Below are positions 8,901-16,222 of a stretch of 19,966 nt of DNA, piece by piece. The stretch spans positions 1-19,966 of the forward strand of contig DATLQU010000001.1 in assembly GCA_035535015.1 (NCBI GenBank), in the 5' to 3' direction. A model generated the notes under the pieces. That model saw only the letters and a program-made list of their open reading frames with translations. It made no database searches and was not told where the DNA came from. The stretch is from Palsa-661 sp035535015 (GTDB lineage Bacteria > Actinomycetota > Acidimicrobiia > Acidimicrobiales > UBA8190). A program made the position numbers and the translations under genes. The number at the start of each line of letters is the position of its first letter. Within the stretch, counting starts at the first letter, position 1.

Positions 8901-9968
8901 CTCGACGCGCCCCCGGCGGTCGGCCAGGTTCTGGTGTTGCTTGTAGGCCTCGCTGGCCTGTAGCCCCTCGAGGGTACGAATCGCGGCCGACTCCTCATGG
9001 CGCAAGCGGCCCACCTCGGCGTCAGCCGCTTCCCGGACCGCCAGGGCGGCGGCGGCCGCTTCGGAGGCACGCTTCGCCTGGCGTTCGGCCCGTCTGCGCT
9101 CCCCGTCGGCTTGGAGCAGCCGCTCGGCGCGGTGGCGCAGGACGGTCCGGGCGTAGCCGGCGTAGGTGTCCAGGAACTTCGAGAGCGCCGTAGCCGTCCG
9201 CTGCGTCCGCTCCAGCTGGGCCTTCACCTGATCAAGAGTGTCGAAGCGCTCGGCCGCTTTCTCCAGGGCCTCGTCGGAGGGGGGCGGGAGGGCGTCGCTC
9301 AGGACCGAGGCGAGTTCTCCGGCTTCGATCTTGTTGCCGATGTTGGGATCGCGCAGTCGATGCAGGAGGTGGAGAAGGTTGGCATAGCGGCCGGCGTCGT
9401 GCAGTTCGAAGAGGTGGGCGGCGACCCGGCGGCGGTGCTCGGTCGCCGTGGTCACGGCATCCGATCCGAACCTCTCTCTCAGCCGCTCGGCCGACATCTC
9501 GGTATCGAGATGGAGGTCGACCCCCACCCGGGCCTCCTCGGTGAGGAAGAACCATGTTGCCGGCTGTCGGGTCGAGGTCGACGCCTTGAGCCCGGCCCCG
9601 AGGGTACAGAAACGCTCGTCGCCTTCCGGGCTCGTCATGCGCAGCTCGAGCCACACGTACCCGACATGATTACCCGGATCGCGGCCGTCGGTCATCAGCC
9701 AGTAGACGCTCGTGCGATCACGCCCGGCGGCGTCGATACCCCGGGTGTCGCCGTCCAGGAGGAAGGGAAGCAGCACTTCGAGGGCCTTGGACTTGCCGGC
9801 GCCATTGCGTCCGCGCAGCAGCACCCGGCCCCCGGCGAACTGCAACTCGGCCCGGTCGTACTGCCAGACGTTGCTGATACCGGCCCGGTGCAGCACCCAA
9901 CGGCCGAAGCGTTCTGCCGGACGCAGCGGTGGCGAAGTGACGGGGGTGGCGAACATCTGGTCGGTCAC
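5994..9968 (-). CDS. jetC: Wadjet SMC-like ATPase JetC (TIGR02680)
   Basis: A 1324-residue SMC-family motor, the largest gene here. Walker A is GRNGAGKS at about residues 53-60. The ABC signature LSQGEQRVLSYLALF is near 1216 and Walker B LLLLDDAFAKVD near 1247-1258, giving the split head at both ends typical of SMC proteins. Between about 260 and 1080 lie long Ala/Arg/Glu-rich coiled coils interrupted by globular segments that would form the hinge. With JetA and JetB it should dimerise and extrude DNA loops, delivering small circles to JetD. The start is the GTG at 9968, whose GTGA overlaps the jetB stop, with GGAGG four bases upstream. The frame is intact through almost 4 kb. Confidence 0.95.
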   Translation of the reverse strand: MTDQMFATPVTSPPLRPAERFGRWVLHRAGISNVWQYDRAELQFAGGRVLLRGRNGAGKSKALEVLLPFLLDGDTRGIDAAGRDRTSVYWLMTDGRDPGNHVGYVWLELRMTSPEGDERFCTLGAGLKASTSTRQPATWFFLTEEARVGVDLHLDTEMSAERLRERFGSDAVTTATEHRRRVAAHLFELHDAGRYANLLHLLHRLRDPNIGNKIEAGELASVLSDALPPPSDEALEKAAERFDTLDQVKAQLERTQRTATALSKFLDTYAGYARTVLRHRAERLLQADGERRRAERQAKRASEAAAAALAVREAADAEVGRLRHEESAAIRTLEGLQASEAYKQHQNLADRRGRVEAKEQAAQSAEVAATGLESAARQAADDHGRAVARWEAAERQVQAARAGLVALAREAAIDQAVVPDDAPGIAVAVDVADGRRRAAQQMRRLAVSAAGARDQAERADERAARSEQELAHRQAEADQAAEAWVTASRSWRTAVRAWPGVDLVAPDSPTPDWENLHRLLGQGGAEDEELEAVPQAARALLAPLTETARGAEGRARSALDLAQHSLQEKEAERDALEGVEEATPPESRFRQAERDLRSGAPFYELVDVAPDTAESDRVGLEAALEASGLLDAWVAHDGMVVHPATQDVILGGDAPVLPDGVSTLADVLVAQRPHVARLLRTVGLGEQDRHPWVALDGRWSLGPIHGAWRKGQSEYLGAAARRATRERQLADLALQCDGLRAAAEGADRHWRQAQAWRELLDGLLATLPSDADVRQSAWTARARAGVAGDARARHDNDRRTAEQARTTAARATSELAHAAGLESLPVALEALDAIARAAGDLARELRAWQRLWEEYKDRRAEAAEADERRVQRYEAAALAERRAAAHRRDHHDEAASLAALEEAVGATVAEVLDAIAAWTQRRDAAQRDYPEASRRAQELARAEGQAVEAAAASSSSVVTAAGLVLSEGEKLTRVGVLPGVSAAAGVGEWEWDATDMAAAGRALLSRIADGEPVSDQVVLNRLRELEDGLAGGYDVVFGEEDGVKFFHVVDDTGRQPLPAVAVRVGAEAAEAAERLAASEREVIERFLLGELGEELRERLLEAHDLVQAANRALSAVRTSHGIGAHLDWRADAEESTVTRRVVELLVRAPRSVDEDAELRDALMELIRTQREKEPALGYLEHLRQALDYRRWHRFTVQVVDDGRPGSVRTLSQRLGLSQGEQRVLSYLALFAAASAHYDALGAGCPRLLLLDDAFAKVDEPTHGRLLKLLIDLDLDFMLTSERMWGCFADVPSLEIYEALREPAAPGVALVHYRWDGQQRHLVGL

Positions 9969-11104
9969 GATTCCTCCAAATCCAATGACGGCAGCCTGTC
10001 GATCTGTTCCGGCTGGGGTGCGTAGCGGGCGGCGACAGCCCGCAGGCGGAGCGCTCCGTCTCCTGACCGGGCCATCAGGCCCATGTCGACCAGGAGGTCC
10101 TCCACCTCGGCCACCAGACGCTCGGGATGGTCCACGTAGTCCTTGGCCCACCGGCGGCCGTGGGCGGCCAGAAGGCCGCGGACGACGGAATCGACCACTC
10201 CGGGGCCAACGGAGGCCGACGCATCATCGGACCGGAGCTGCACCGCCAACCGGGCCGCGGTCAGGAGCGAAGCCTGCCCGAGAGTGCCCTCGCGCGGGAA
10301 GCGGACGTCGGTGAGCTCTTCGCTCGGATCGAGCGCCGCCACTCCTTCGGCCCGGATCTCGAGGCGCAGGCCGAGGTTCTCGTCGATGATCTGCGCTTCA
10401 CGTCTCTGATACTGGCGGAGCCAGAGCCGCTCGGGCTCGGGGAGCTCGTCGGCCATCACCACCGGACACTCGACGACCCGGCGTCGGACCGAGTGGCGCA
10501 CGGCGTCGGGGCCGGCGGCGGCCAGGCGGACGAGATCGTCTGGGCTGTCGACCTCGCGCAAAGGGACAGCCAGCAGGTGGCGGATGATCTCCGGCTCGAC
10601 CCAGAGCAGTGCTTCTTTCGAGGGGTCATCGGCGTAGTCGTCGACCGTGCCGGCATCCTCGATCACGGCCCCGAAGACCACCAGCCGACGGAGGGCGTGG
10701 ACGAGGGCCCGGCGCTCGGTCAGCGTGTCGGCGCCGAGGTCGATTTCCGCTTCCGCCGCCGCTTGGCGGACATCGGCGACCACCGAAGAGAGCAGCACCT
10801 GGGTCCGGGCCGTCAGAAGGACCGAGCAGAGCAGGGCCAGGTAGGTGTAGTCCCGCGGCGCGAACGGCGCCTTCGACGATCGGAGGAGGGGCCGTCCTTC
10901 GGAGGTACCGAGGCCGGCTTTGTACAGGCGGGCGAAGCGCGGATCGACCACCAGCCGGTAGCCGAGGTAGGTGCGGAACATGGCCGCCAGCGGCTCAGCG
11001 TGGCGGCGGATGCCACGGTGACCTTCGGGGTCCGACGCCGCTAGGACCAGCGGAGACCGCAGGAGCAGGCGCGCCGCATCGCGTTGCTCGTCGGCGTCGT
11101 TCAC
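9965..11104 (-). CDS. jetB: Wadjet KITE-type subunit JetB (TIGR02678, DUF2398)
   Basis: A 379-residue protein matching the TIGR02678 pattern: an N-terminal RDAARLLLRSPLVLAAS, then RRHAEPLAAMFRTYLGYRL and DPRFARLYKAG. In Wadjet and MukBEF-like complexes this position is filled by the tandem winged-helix (KITE) subunit that binds the kleisin JetA. The start is the GTG at 11104, which overlaps the jetA stop as GTGA, and the stop overlaps the jetC start as GTGA. The longer open frame upstream to 11527 lies inside jetA and has no family features. The tight overlaps imply translational coupling and fixed stoichiometry with its neighbours. Confidence 0.92.
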   Translation of the reverse strand: MNDADEQRDAARLLLRSPLVLAASDPEGHRGIRRHAEPLAAMFRTYLGYRLVVDPRFARLYKAGLGTSEGRPLLRSSKAPFAPRDYTYLALLCSVLLTARTQVLLSSVVADVRQAAAEAEIDLGADTLTERRALVHALRRLVVFGAVIEDAGTVDDYADDPSKEALLWVEPEIIRHLLAVPLREVDSPDDLVRLAAAGPDAVRHSVRRRVVECPVVMADELPEPERLWLRQYQRREAQIIDENLGLRLEIRAEGVAALDPSEELTDVRFPREGTLGQASLLTAARLAVQLRSDDASASVGPGVVDSVVRGLLAAHGRRWAKDYVDHPERLVAEVEDLLVDMGLMARSGDGALRLRAVAARYAPQPEQIDRLPSLDLEES

Positions 11105-12564
11105 ATCGCCGCCTCGTCCCGGCCCTCGATCGGCTCGGTGACGGTAGAGCTGATCAGGACGCTCCGTCCCTCGATGGCCAAGCTCCCGAGGTCCGATTGG
11201 ATCATGAGGGTCCCCTCGGCCGGCGCCATCCACACCGTCACCGGATTGTCGGGCAGGCTGGCCCGGCCGCCGGCCGCGGCGTTGGCCAGGAGCTCCAGCA
11301 ACACGGTCATGGCCGGAGCCGACAGGCGGGCGTCGGCCAGACGGCCACCGACGGCCAGTAACTCGGCGCAGGCGGTGGCCCGTCGTTCTTCTTCGATGGC
11401 CCGGGCGGCCAGCAGGTGCCGCTTCTGGTGGCCGTGATCGGCGGCCCGAGCCGAACGCCCACGTGGCGTCCGGTCGCCTCGTTGGCGCAGGGCCACCGGT
11501 ACCGGCGCTGACGGTGAGCGCCACCAACTCATGGAGGCGGGGACGAGCTCGGCGACGTCCTCATCGAGCAGGACCCCCAGGTGGCGCGCCCCGTAGAGGC
11601 CGAAGGCGGCGGTGGCGAGCACGTGAACATCGGTCGGAGTGGCCGTGTCGAACCAGCCGGCCAGCTTGAGGAAGTGCCGGCGCAACGACGCTTCCTTGGT
11701 GGCCGCGGCGTTGATGCGCTTGAGGCTGCTGAGCAGGGCCCCCACGGCGCGGTGGGCAGCGTCGCGCAATTGGCGGGCGCCGGGGCCGCTGAACCATTCT
11801 CCGAGCTGGTCCCAGTCCGCCGCCGTCCGGCCCCGGGCGCGCTGGACCTCCTCGCCGCCCGGACTGGCGGCCTGAAGGGCGACGAAGGTGCCGTCGGTTC
11901 CCGAGAGGCGATCGAGGAGGGCGGGCAACGCCGGGCGGAGGTGGTCGACGGCGATAGTGATGACGGGGGCATAACGCCGGACGCTCTCGACGATGCTGTC
12001 GAGGTAATCGAGCAAGAGATGCTTGAAGCCGGCCCATTCATCGCCGTCGAGATCGGTTCGATTGAGCACCGAACCGATGTATGTGTAGAAATCGGTTACC
12101 GAGGCCGCGAATTCGTGGAACTGCCCGAAGATGGTGGACACGGCCCCGGCGAGTACTTCGGGTTCGTCCTCAGGGTCGAGAGCGGCGAGTCCATCAGCTA
12201 CCAGGGCCAGCAGTTCGCGGGGCACCTCCCGGGCCCCTCCCGTGACGGCCAGGAAGGCCTCGATGTCGCGGTGCAGACGCGCACCCAGGGCCGACACCGT
12301 GTACCGGACCGGTTGGCTTTGGTACTCCGCGATCGAGGTCACCCGGACCTGGCGGGGGCTGACGAGGAGATTGCCGTTGTCGGCTAGGTATTTGCAGCGG
12401 TCGGCGATGACGTCGACGGGGAGGACGATCCCCTGGTCGGCCAGATCCGCCGCTGACCATTCGACTAGGAGGGCGTCGGTGAACCGGCTCATGATGGCCA
12501 GGTAGTCGTCCGCCTCCTGGGCGTTGACGTAGCGGTAGAGCCTGAGCCGCTCCGGGTTGGCCAC
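11101..12564 (-). CDS. jetA: Wadjet kleisin-like subunit JetA (TIGR02677, DUF2397)
   Basis: A 487-residue protein. The N-terminus (NPERLRLYRYVNAQEADDYL, then IMSRFTDALL) is characteristic of TIGR02677. The helix-rich middle and the C-terminal wing are consistent with a kleisin that bridges the two SMC heads of JetC. The start is a GTG at 12564 in CCGTGGCC, with CAGGGG as a modest ribosome binding site. It is the first jet gene. Only 60 bases separate it from the stop of the unrecognised gene upstream on the same strand, so its promoter is either in that short gap or further upstream. The C-terminus ends with stop overlap into jetB. Confidence 0.92.
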   Translation of the reverse strand: MANPERLRLYRYVNAQEADDYLAIMSRFTDALLVEWSAADLADQGIVLPVDVIADRCKYLADNGNLLVSPRQVRVTSIAEYQSQPVRYTVSALGARLHRDIEAFLAVTGGAREVPRELLALVADGLAALDPEDEPEVLAGAVSTIFGQFHEFAASVTDFYTYIGSVLNRTDLDGDEWAGFKHLLLDYLDSIVESVRRYAPVITIAVDHLRPALPALLDRLSGTDGTFVALQAASPGGEEVQRARGRTAADWDQLGEWFSGPGARQLRDAAHRAVGALLSSLKRINAAATKEASLRRHFLKLAGWFDTATPTDVHVLATAAFGLYGARHLGVLLDEDVAELVPASMSWWRSPSAPVPVALRQRGDRTPRGRSARAADHGHQKRHLLAARAIEEERRATACAELLAVGGRLADARLSAPAMTVLLELLANAAAGGRASLPDNPVTVWMAPAEGTLMIQSDLGSLAIEGRSVLISSTVTEPIEGRDEAAM

Positions 12565-12624
12565 GGCCCCTGACTGTAGGCAGCGGGTGTGCCGCCGCTC
12601 AGGACCGGACCGCTTCGCCTTCCT

Positions 12625-13764
12625 CTACCGGCGCCTACCAGGGATTTCGCTCGGAAGCCGGGCGCCGTCCGTCACCGTCGGCGGGTGGTCGCGTGCCCCG
12701 GGCCGGCGGTCGGGGGACAATCGCATCAAGACATTCTGAGCCTGAGGCGGGAGAGGCGCTCCGATCTGGGCCGCGAAGGTGAGAAGGTCCTCGTGACCGG
12801 GAAGCTTCTCCAAGGCCGCGGTCACCAGGATGCGGGCGCCGCTCACATCACCGCGATGATGGGCCAGGCGGCCCTGGAGCAATGAGAGTTCCGGACCGTC
12901 GAGGGCACGGTGCCGGCTCAGCCGGTCGAGCCGGTCCTCGGCTTCGGAATCCTTGAGACGGTCGAACAGCAGGAGATGCCACTCTGCCAGTTCACGGGCG
13001 CGTTCGCTCCGGTCCGGAAATCGCCCGGCGCGCTCCGATCGGGCTGTGCCTTGGCCGGACACCGCATCGAGGGCCTCGAGATAACGGTCGGCGAAAACCA
13101 CCCATATGTCGCTCACCTGCAAAAGGCCGTCGAGCACCCGGGCCAGCGAGATCTCCCGCTCTCGCATAGGCCCGAATCCAGTGCGCGTCCAGCCGTAAGA
13201 GGACTCCCACCGGATGAGTTGTGGTGTCGCCCTCTCGGCGAACCTGGCGAAAGCCGCATGGTCCTTCACCGTGCACCAGACGAGCGCGGCTGCGTCGGAC
13301 ACGACAAACTGAGCCGCCTCCAGGGGCTCTTCGGAGCGGAAGTAGTCGTAGCCACGGGTTTCACAGGCAAGGTCGATCAGTTGTTCCATCGCCGCCACGC
13401 CGTCCCCGACATCGTCCTCGACGCTCACGGCCTGCTGCGCATCGCGGGCCAAACGCCGGAAGGTGAACCTCCAGCGCGTCCGCTCGCGGGGGGAGACGCG
13501 CCGGTCACCGCCCAGGTAGGCGCCCGAGCGTGCCAGGGCCGCGAACTTGCTCACTTCATCGAGCACCGCCCCGGGGTCGACCGAGGCTTTGAGAGGGCGC
13601 TTCCGAGCGCCGTCGCCATCGGGATCGAGCTCGGAATCGATGCGTTCGCGTAGTGCGGCCGAACCTCGCCAATACAGATTCCACAAAGCCCTTTTCAGGC
13701 CCGTCTCGTCCATGGTGGCCAGCTTGCCGAAGAACTCCTCCCGACCCATCCGGTTCGCCGGCAT
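12625..13764 (-). CDS. Unrecognised 379-residue protein directly upstream of the Wadjet operon
   Basis: I do not recognise a named family. The N-terminus MPANRMGREEFFGKLATMDE and the following KRALWNLYWRGSAALRERI resemble small conserved actinobacterial proteins I know only as hypothetical. The rest is soluble and mostly helical, with a Trp/Arg-rich segment (RTRWRFTFRRLARDAQQAV) near residue 115 and helical-repeat-like sequence after residue 250. The ATG at 13764 is chosen because the upstream open extension is low-complexity; the ATG at 13749 is an alternative, and neither has a strong ribosome binding site. The same strand and the 60-base gap to jetA suggest it may be cotranscribed with Wadjet. 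It could also belong to the small-gene cluster upstream. Confidence 0.72.
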   Translation of the reverse strand: MPANRMGREEFFGKLATMDETGLKRALWNLYWRGSAALRERIDSELDPDGDGARKRPLKASVDPGAVLDEVSKFAALARSGAYLGGDRRVSPRERTRWRFTFRRLARDAQQAVSVEDDVGDGVAAMEQLIDLACETRGYDYFRSEEPLEAAQFVVSDAAALVWCTVKDHAAFARFAERATPQLIRWESSYGWTRTGFGPMREREISLARVLDGLLQVSDIWVVFADRYLEALDAVSGQGTARSERAGRFPDRSERARELAEWHLLLFDRLKDSEAEDRLDRLSRHRALDGPELSLLQGRLAHHRGDVSGARILVTAALEKLPGHEDLLTFAAQIGAPLPPQAQNVLMRLSPDRRPGARDHPPTVTDGARLPSEIPGRRR

Positions 13765-13825
13765 GCGCGCCGATGGTAGCGCCGTCGACGGGGACGAGAG
13801 GTGGACGTCGAAGCCGCGCCGGCCT

Positions 13826-14065
13826 CTACGCTCCGTCGTCGACGCGTAGAACCCGCTTGGGCCCGAAGCGCCTGAGATGGAGGTCTTCGATGAACTGCGG
13901 CAGCGGCTGCTTCCAGGACTCCTGCCGATGGTTGTCCAACGAGCCAAGCTTCTTCGGATTCAACCCGAGCTCTTGGGCCATCTGGATGTGCGCGCCGGAG
14001 AGCCGGTGCCGACGGCGAGCCTCGTCCCAGGCCTGAGTGGACGCCGGCCTTGCTTTTTTGGGCAT
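13826..14065 (-). CDS. Small basic conserved protein, unknown function
   Basis: A 79-residue basic protein beginning MPKKARPASTQAWDEARRRH. It continues into LSGAHIQMAQELGLNPKKLG and a segment SWKQPLPQFIEDLHLRRFG. Proteins with this MPKK...AWxEARRR start and a Trp-Lys-x-Pro near the end occur in many actinobacteria as hypothetical genes. I know of no function. The AxxLG helix could be a DNA-binding or docking element. The ATG at 14065 is preceded by AGGAGAG about 14 bases upstream. It lies 61 bases before the larger unknown gene on the same strand. Confidence 0.7.
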   Translation of the reverse strand: MPKKARPASTQAWDEARRRHRLSGAHIQMAQELGLNPKKLGSLDNHRQESWKQPLPQFIEDLHLRRFGPKRVLRVDDGA

Positions 14066-14105
14066 GTCGTGTCGGTCTCTCCTCGACGTTGGCCCCGCAG
14101 GACTG

Positions 14106-14477
14106 TCAGACTCGCCAACGGCGATAGGCGTCGATCCATTGGGCACCCTCGGGAGCCGGCCGCGGGAGGGGGAGGTCCAACAGAGGAATGGCCTGTCGAA
14201 ATCCGTTACGAGCGCATATCGCCACGATCTCCCCACACCCTGTTATGTCGATTCCTTCCACGGTGATCCGATCCCCGAGGATCTGGGACTCGAACGGGAC
14301 GGCCAGATTCTCCTCGATCATGGTCAGAAATCCCGTGGCCGCTTCACTTTCGTTGTAACAGTCCACGGCGGCCTCGGCGATCATGGCGTCGAGGCGAGCG
14401 GTCCGGGAGGCCGCTCGTCCCGATGTCCGGTTCCCTCCTCGTGAGGCGGTGGGACGGCCGTCCCGGCTCCCGCTCAT
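14106..14477 (-). CDS. Calcium-binding CcbP-like small protein
   Basis: The core (MIAEAAVDCYNESEAATGFL, then TMIEENLAVPFESQILG, an IDITGCGEIVAICARNG strand pair and PLLDLPLP) matches actinobacterial proteins that I recall being annotated as calcium-binding, related to cyanobacterial CcbP. The many acidic residues fit that label, but calcium binding here is inferred. The start is uncertain: ATG at 14477 gives 123 residues with a Ser/Arg-rich leader, and ATG at 14384 gives 92, closer to the family start. The frame is open further upstream without family features. It lies 40 bases before the small MPKK gene on the same strand. Confidence 0.72.
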   Translation of the reverse strand: MSGSRDGRPTASRGGNRTSGRAASRTARLDAMIAEAAVDCYNESEAATGFLTMIEENLAVPFESQILGDRITVEGIDITGCGEIVAICARNGFRQAIPLLDLPLPRPAPEGAQWIDAYRRWRV

Positions 14478-14799
14478 GCTTGAGCGCGGAAGATCGACGC
14501 TGCCGTGCACACAATCGGGAGGGTAGCAAGATTGAGGAGGCTCCCGGCGGCACGTTCTTTCGAGGCGAGCTGGCACCCGCTCAAGCGAAGTGTCGGGAGC
14601 CGGTTTCTTCCCGCCACGGCAACGATGATCACAGTGCCAGCGAATGGCGACTGCCCACGGGCTCGTCGTCCTCGGGCATGGACGCGAATGGGGAGCGATC
14701 GCTTCCCCGATGTGCTGTTTGACTCCGTCCCGCGTCGAACCGGTCGAAACGCAGCCAGGCGGTGCCGGGGCGTCGGCGGACGATGTGTCGGCACCGCTC
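14478..14799. other. Gene-free junction between the calcium-binding and SWIM genes
   Basis: About 320 bases in which several frames are open but none resembles a protein family or has a good start. It may be residue from rearrangement, since the SWIM gene beside it ends abruptly. Confidence 0.4.
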
Positions 14800-15102
14800 T
14801 CAATGACAATTGATTGGCAACTGGTCAGATGTCGGCCTCGTCGAGATAGGCAGGCCCACTGCCACTGAGTGCTCACAAAACGATGGCGGCTCTCCGTCGG
14901 AACAGTCGCACTCGGCAGAAAGAGGAGGGCTCCCGTGGTGGATCATCGCCTGATATGCCTTGCCGTCGTCGAGGACGGTCCCGACCAGGCTCCACTCGTC
15001 CTGGTAGAAATCCTCGATCGTGCCCGAGAGCTGGCGTCCGCGCTCGAACCGTGCCGGCTCGGCAATGCGCCGAAGATCCTCTTTCGCAAAGAGCAGTGTC
15101 AC
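14800..15102 (-). CDS. Short SWIM zinc-finger protein, probably truncated
   Basis: The first 83 or so residues are a recognisable SWIM-domain N-terminus, with TLLFAKEDLRRIAEPARFER, GRQLSGTIEDFY and the zinc ligands in CDCSDGEPPSFCEHSVAVGL (C-x-C-x9-C-x-H). SWIM domains bind DNA or protein; family members in actinobacteria are usually much longer. Here the family pattern ends just after the ligands and an unrelated 16-residue tail follows. Restoring one base near 14850 would give VGLAYLDEADI and a stop at 14825, so a frameshift is likely. The start is a GTG at 15102 with GAGGG upstream. The zinc site is complete, but the protein may be non-functional. Confidence 0.68.
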   Translation of the reverse strand: MTLLFAKEDLRRIAEPARFERGRQLSGTIEDFYQDEWSLVGTVLDDGKAYQAMIHHGSPPLSAECDCSDGEPPSFCEHSVAVGLPISTRPTSDQLPINCH

Positions 15103-15154
15103 GAGCGTGAGCCCTCGTGCATTGTTATCCGATCATCGCAGGATCCAGGCGGGT

Positions 15155-15672
15155 TCAGGAAGTGAGAGGGCGGCCGGGCCAACGTGAGCTCCGAGCGGCG
15201 AGGCAGACGTCGAAGCCCGTGCCGCTCAAGATCTCGACAACTCGAGGTGGGGGGGGCCGCTGTCCTCGGAACGTCGGCATTCACATACAGACCAGGCGTC
15301 CTGATCCACAAATGGCCTCGCCGGTCCAGCCACGCGACGCCAGCGTCGCTCAGTCGTTGCCTTGCGACCGCCGAGATCCGATCGGCGACAACGAACATCC
15401 GGCGCCACGCCAGATCGCTGCTGGCCTTCGGCGATGAGGGCCGCATCGCCTTGGCGGACGACGCTCATCTCCTTCACGACCAGGTCTGCGCCACCGACAC
15501 GGACCCCACCGACTCGTGATCGCTCGAAGTCGACGCCAGCCGCGGCCAAGGACCGTTCCAGATCGTCACTCTCTGCTCGTGGATCCACGAATAGAGAAGA
15601 CACCTTCCCTGTTGTCCCTGACGCCTCCTCGAGTGCCGCCGCACGGACACCGAAAACCCATTCCGACGTCAT
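15155..15672 (-). pseudogene. Gene broken by two apparent frameshifts, regulator-like
   Basis: Three overlapping minus-strand frames join into one plausible protein. Frame one starts at ATG 15672 (MTSEWVFGVRAAALEEASG, later VGGADLVVKEM) and runs to about 15395. A shift near 15392-15398 then gives FVVADRISAVARQRLSDAG followed by VAWLDRRGHLWIRTPGLYV. A second shift at the eight-G run 15249-15256 gives PPPRVVEILSGTGFDVCLAA and a stop at 15155. The middle segment (ADRIS...WLDRRGHL...PGL) resembles actinobacterial regulator or AbiEi-like proteins, but I cannot name the family firmly. The homopolymer makes sequencing error a real alternative for the second shift. Confidence 0.6.
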
Positions 15673-15703
15673 GACCAGGGGTTCCCTTTACCTGATTATT
15701 TGA

Positions 15704-15808
15704 TTGCGCTACAACAATGTGGGAAGTCCAGAGCAATAGCGTGGGAAATCGTCCTGGCCGGGGCGCAGTCACCCCAGGCCAACTGGGGTTATGTCGGAAG
15801 CCCACCCA
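15704..15808 (+). repeat. Dispersed repeat, copy 2
   Basis: Same structure and orientation as the copy at 4339. It has a TTGCG box at 15704, then 22-bp units at 15712 (CAACAATGTGGGAAGTCCAG, then AG) and 15734 (CAATAGCGTGGGAAATCGTC, then CT), and ends in TGTCGGAAGCCCACCCA. The first unit to the end is 97 bases in both copies. It lies immediately upstream of the frameshifted regulator-like gene. With copy 1 it brackets the Wadjet island. Confidence 0.75.
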
Positions 15809-15956
15809 TTCTGAGCTGCGTGTTCGTCCTTCACGGGGTTCGCAGCCGCCGCCTCTTCGCCACCCTTGCTCACGAGATGCTCACGGAGCTGGCCCCCGCC
15901 GACGGGTGGTCCCCGCCCCGGTCGGCGCGGCGACTGCCACGGGGACCCGGGCCAGG

Positions 15957-15987
15957 TTGGCAATACCGATAGCTATACTTTTGGTAT
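15957..15987 (+). promoter_or_regulatory. Leaderless promoter and operator-like inverted repeat of vapBC
   Basis: TATACT at 15974-15979 is a near-perfect -10 box. Transcription would begin about 7 bases later, at or beside the A of the vapB ATG (15986), so the mRNA would be leaderless. No ribosome binding site is visible, which agrees. ATACC at 15964-15968 and GGTAT at 15983-15987 form an inverted repeat spanning the -10, a natural place for VapBC autorepression. A TTGGCA at 15957 is too close to serve as a standard -35. Confidence 0.55.
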
Positions 15988-16222
15988 GGCCAAAGTCATG
16001 GTGTCTCTCCCCGACGACCTGGTCGAAGAACTCGACGAGGAGGCCCGGCGCCGGTCCACCAGCCGCAGCGCCCTCCTGGCCGCCGCCGCCCGCCGCGAGT
16101 TGGCCCGCCGTGACCCCGCCGCCGTGGCCGAGGCCATCGCCCGCTCCGAGCGACGCTTCCGTAGCGCCGGAGGATTCGAGGCGGCGGAGCTGGTCCGTCA
16201 CGACCGAGACGGACCGAGGTGA
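15986..16222 (+). CDS. vapB: VapB-type ribbon-helix-helix antitoxin
   Basis: A 78-residue antitoxin. The N-terminus is a ribbon-helix-helix DNA-binding domain: strand KVMVSLPDD, helix LVEELDEEARRR and helix SRSALLAAAARRELARR. The Arg/Glu-rich tail (AEAIARSERRFRSAG) would wrap around and block the toxin. The ATG at 15986 is chosen because the RHH strand starts there and because of the adjacent -10 box. The stop overlaps the vapC start as GTGA, so the two are coupled. It probably represses its own promoter through the ATACC/GGTAT repeat. Confidence 0.88.
   Translation: MAKVMVSLPDDLVEELDEEARRRSTSRSALLAAAARRELARRDPAAVAEAIARSERRFRSAGGFEAAELVRHDRDGPR

Noticed and set aside
8997..10025. Plus-strand 342-codon frame opposite jetC
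   Set aside because: Mirror of the coiled-coil and Walker A coding sequence, with no family features of its own.
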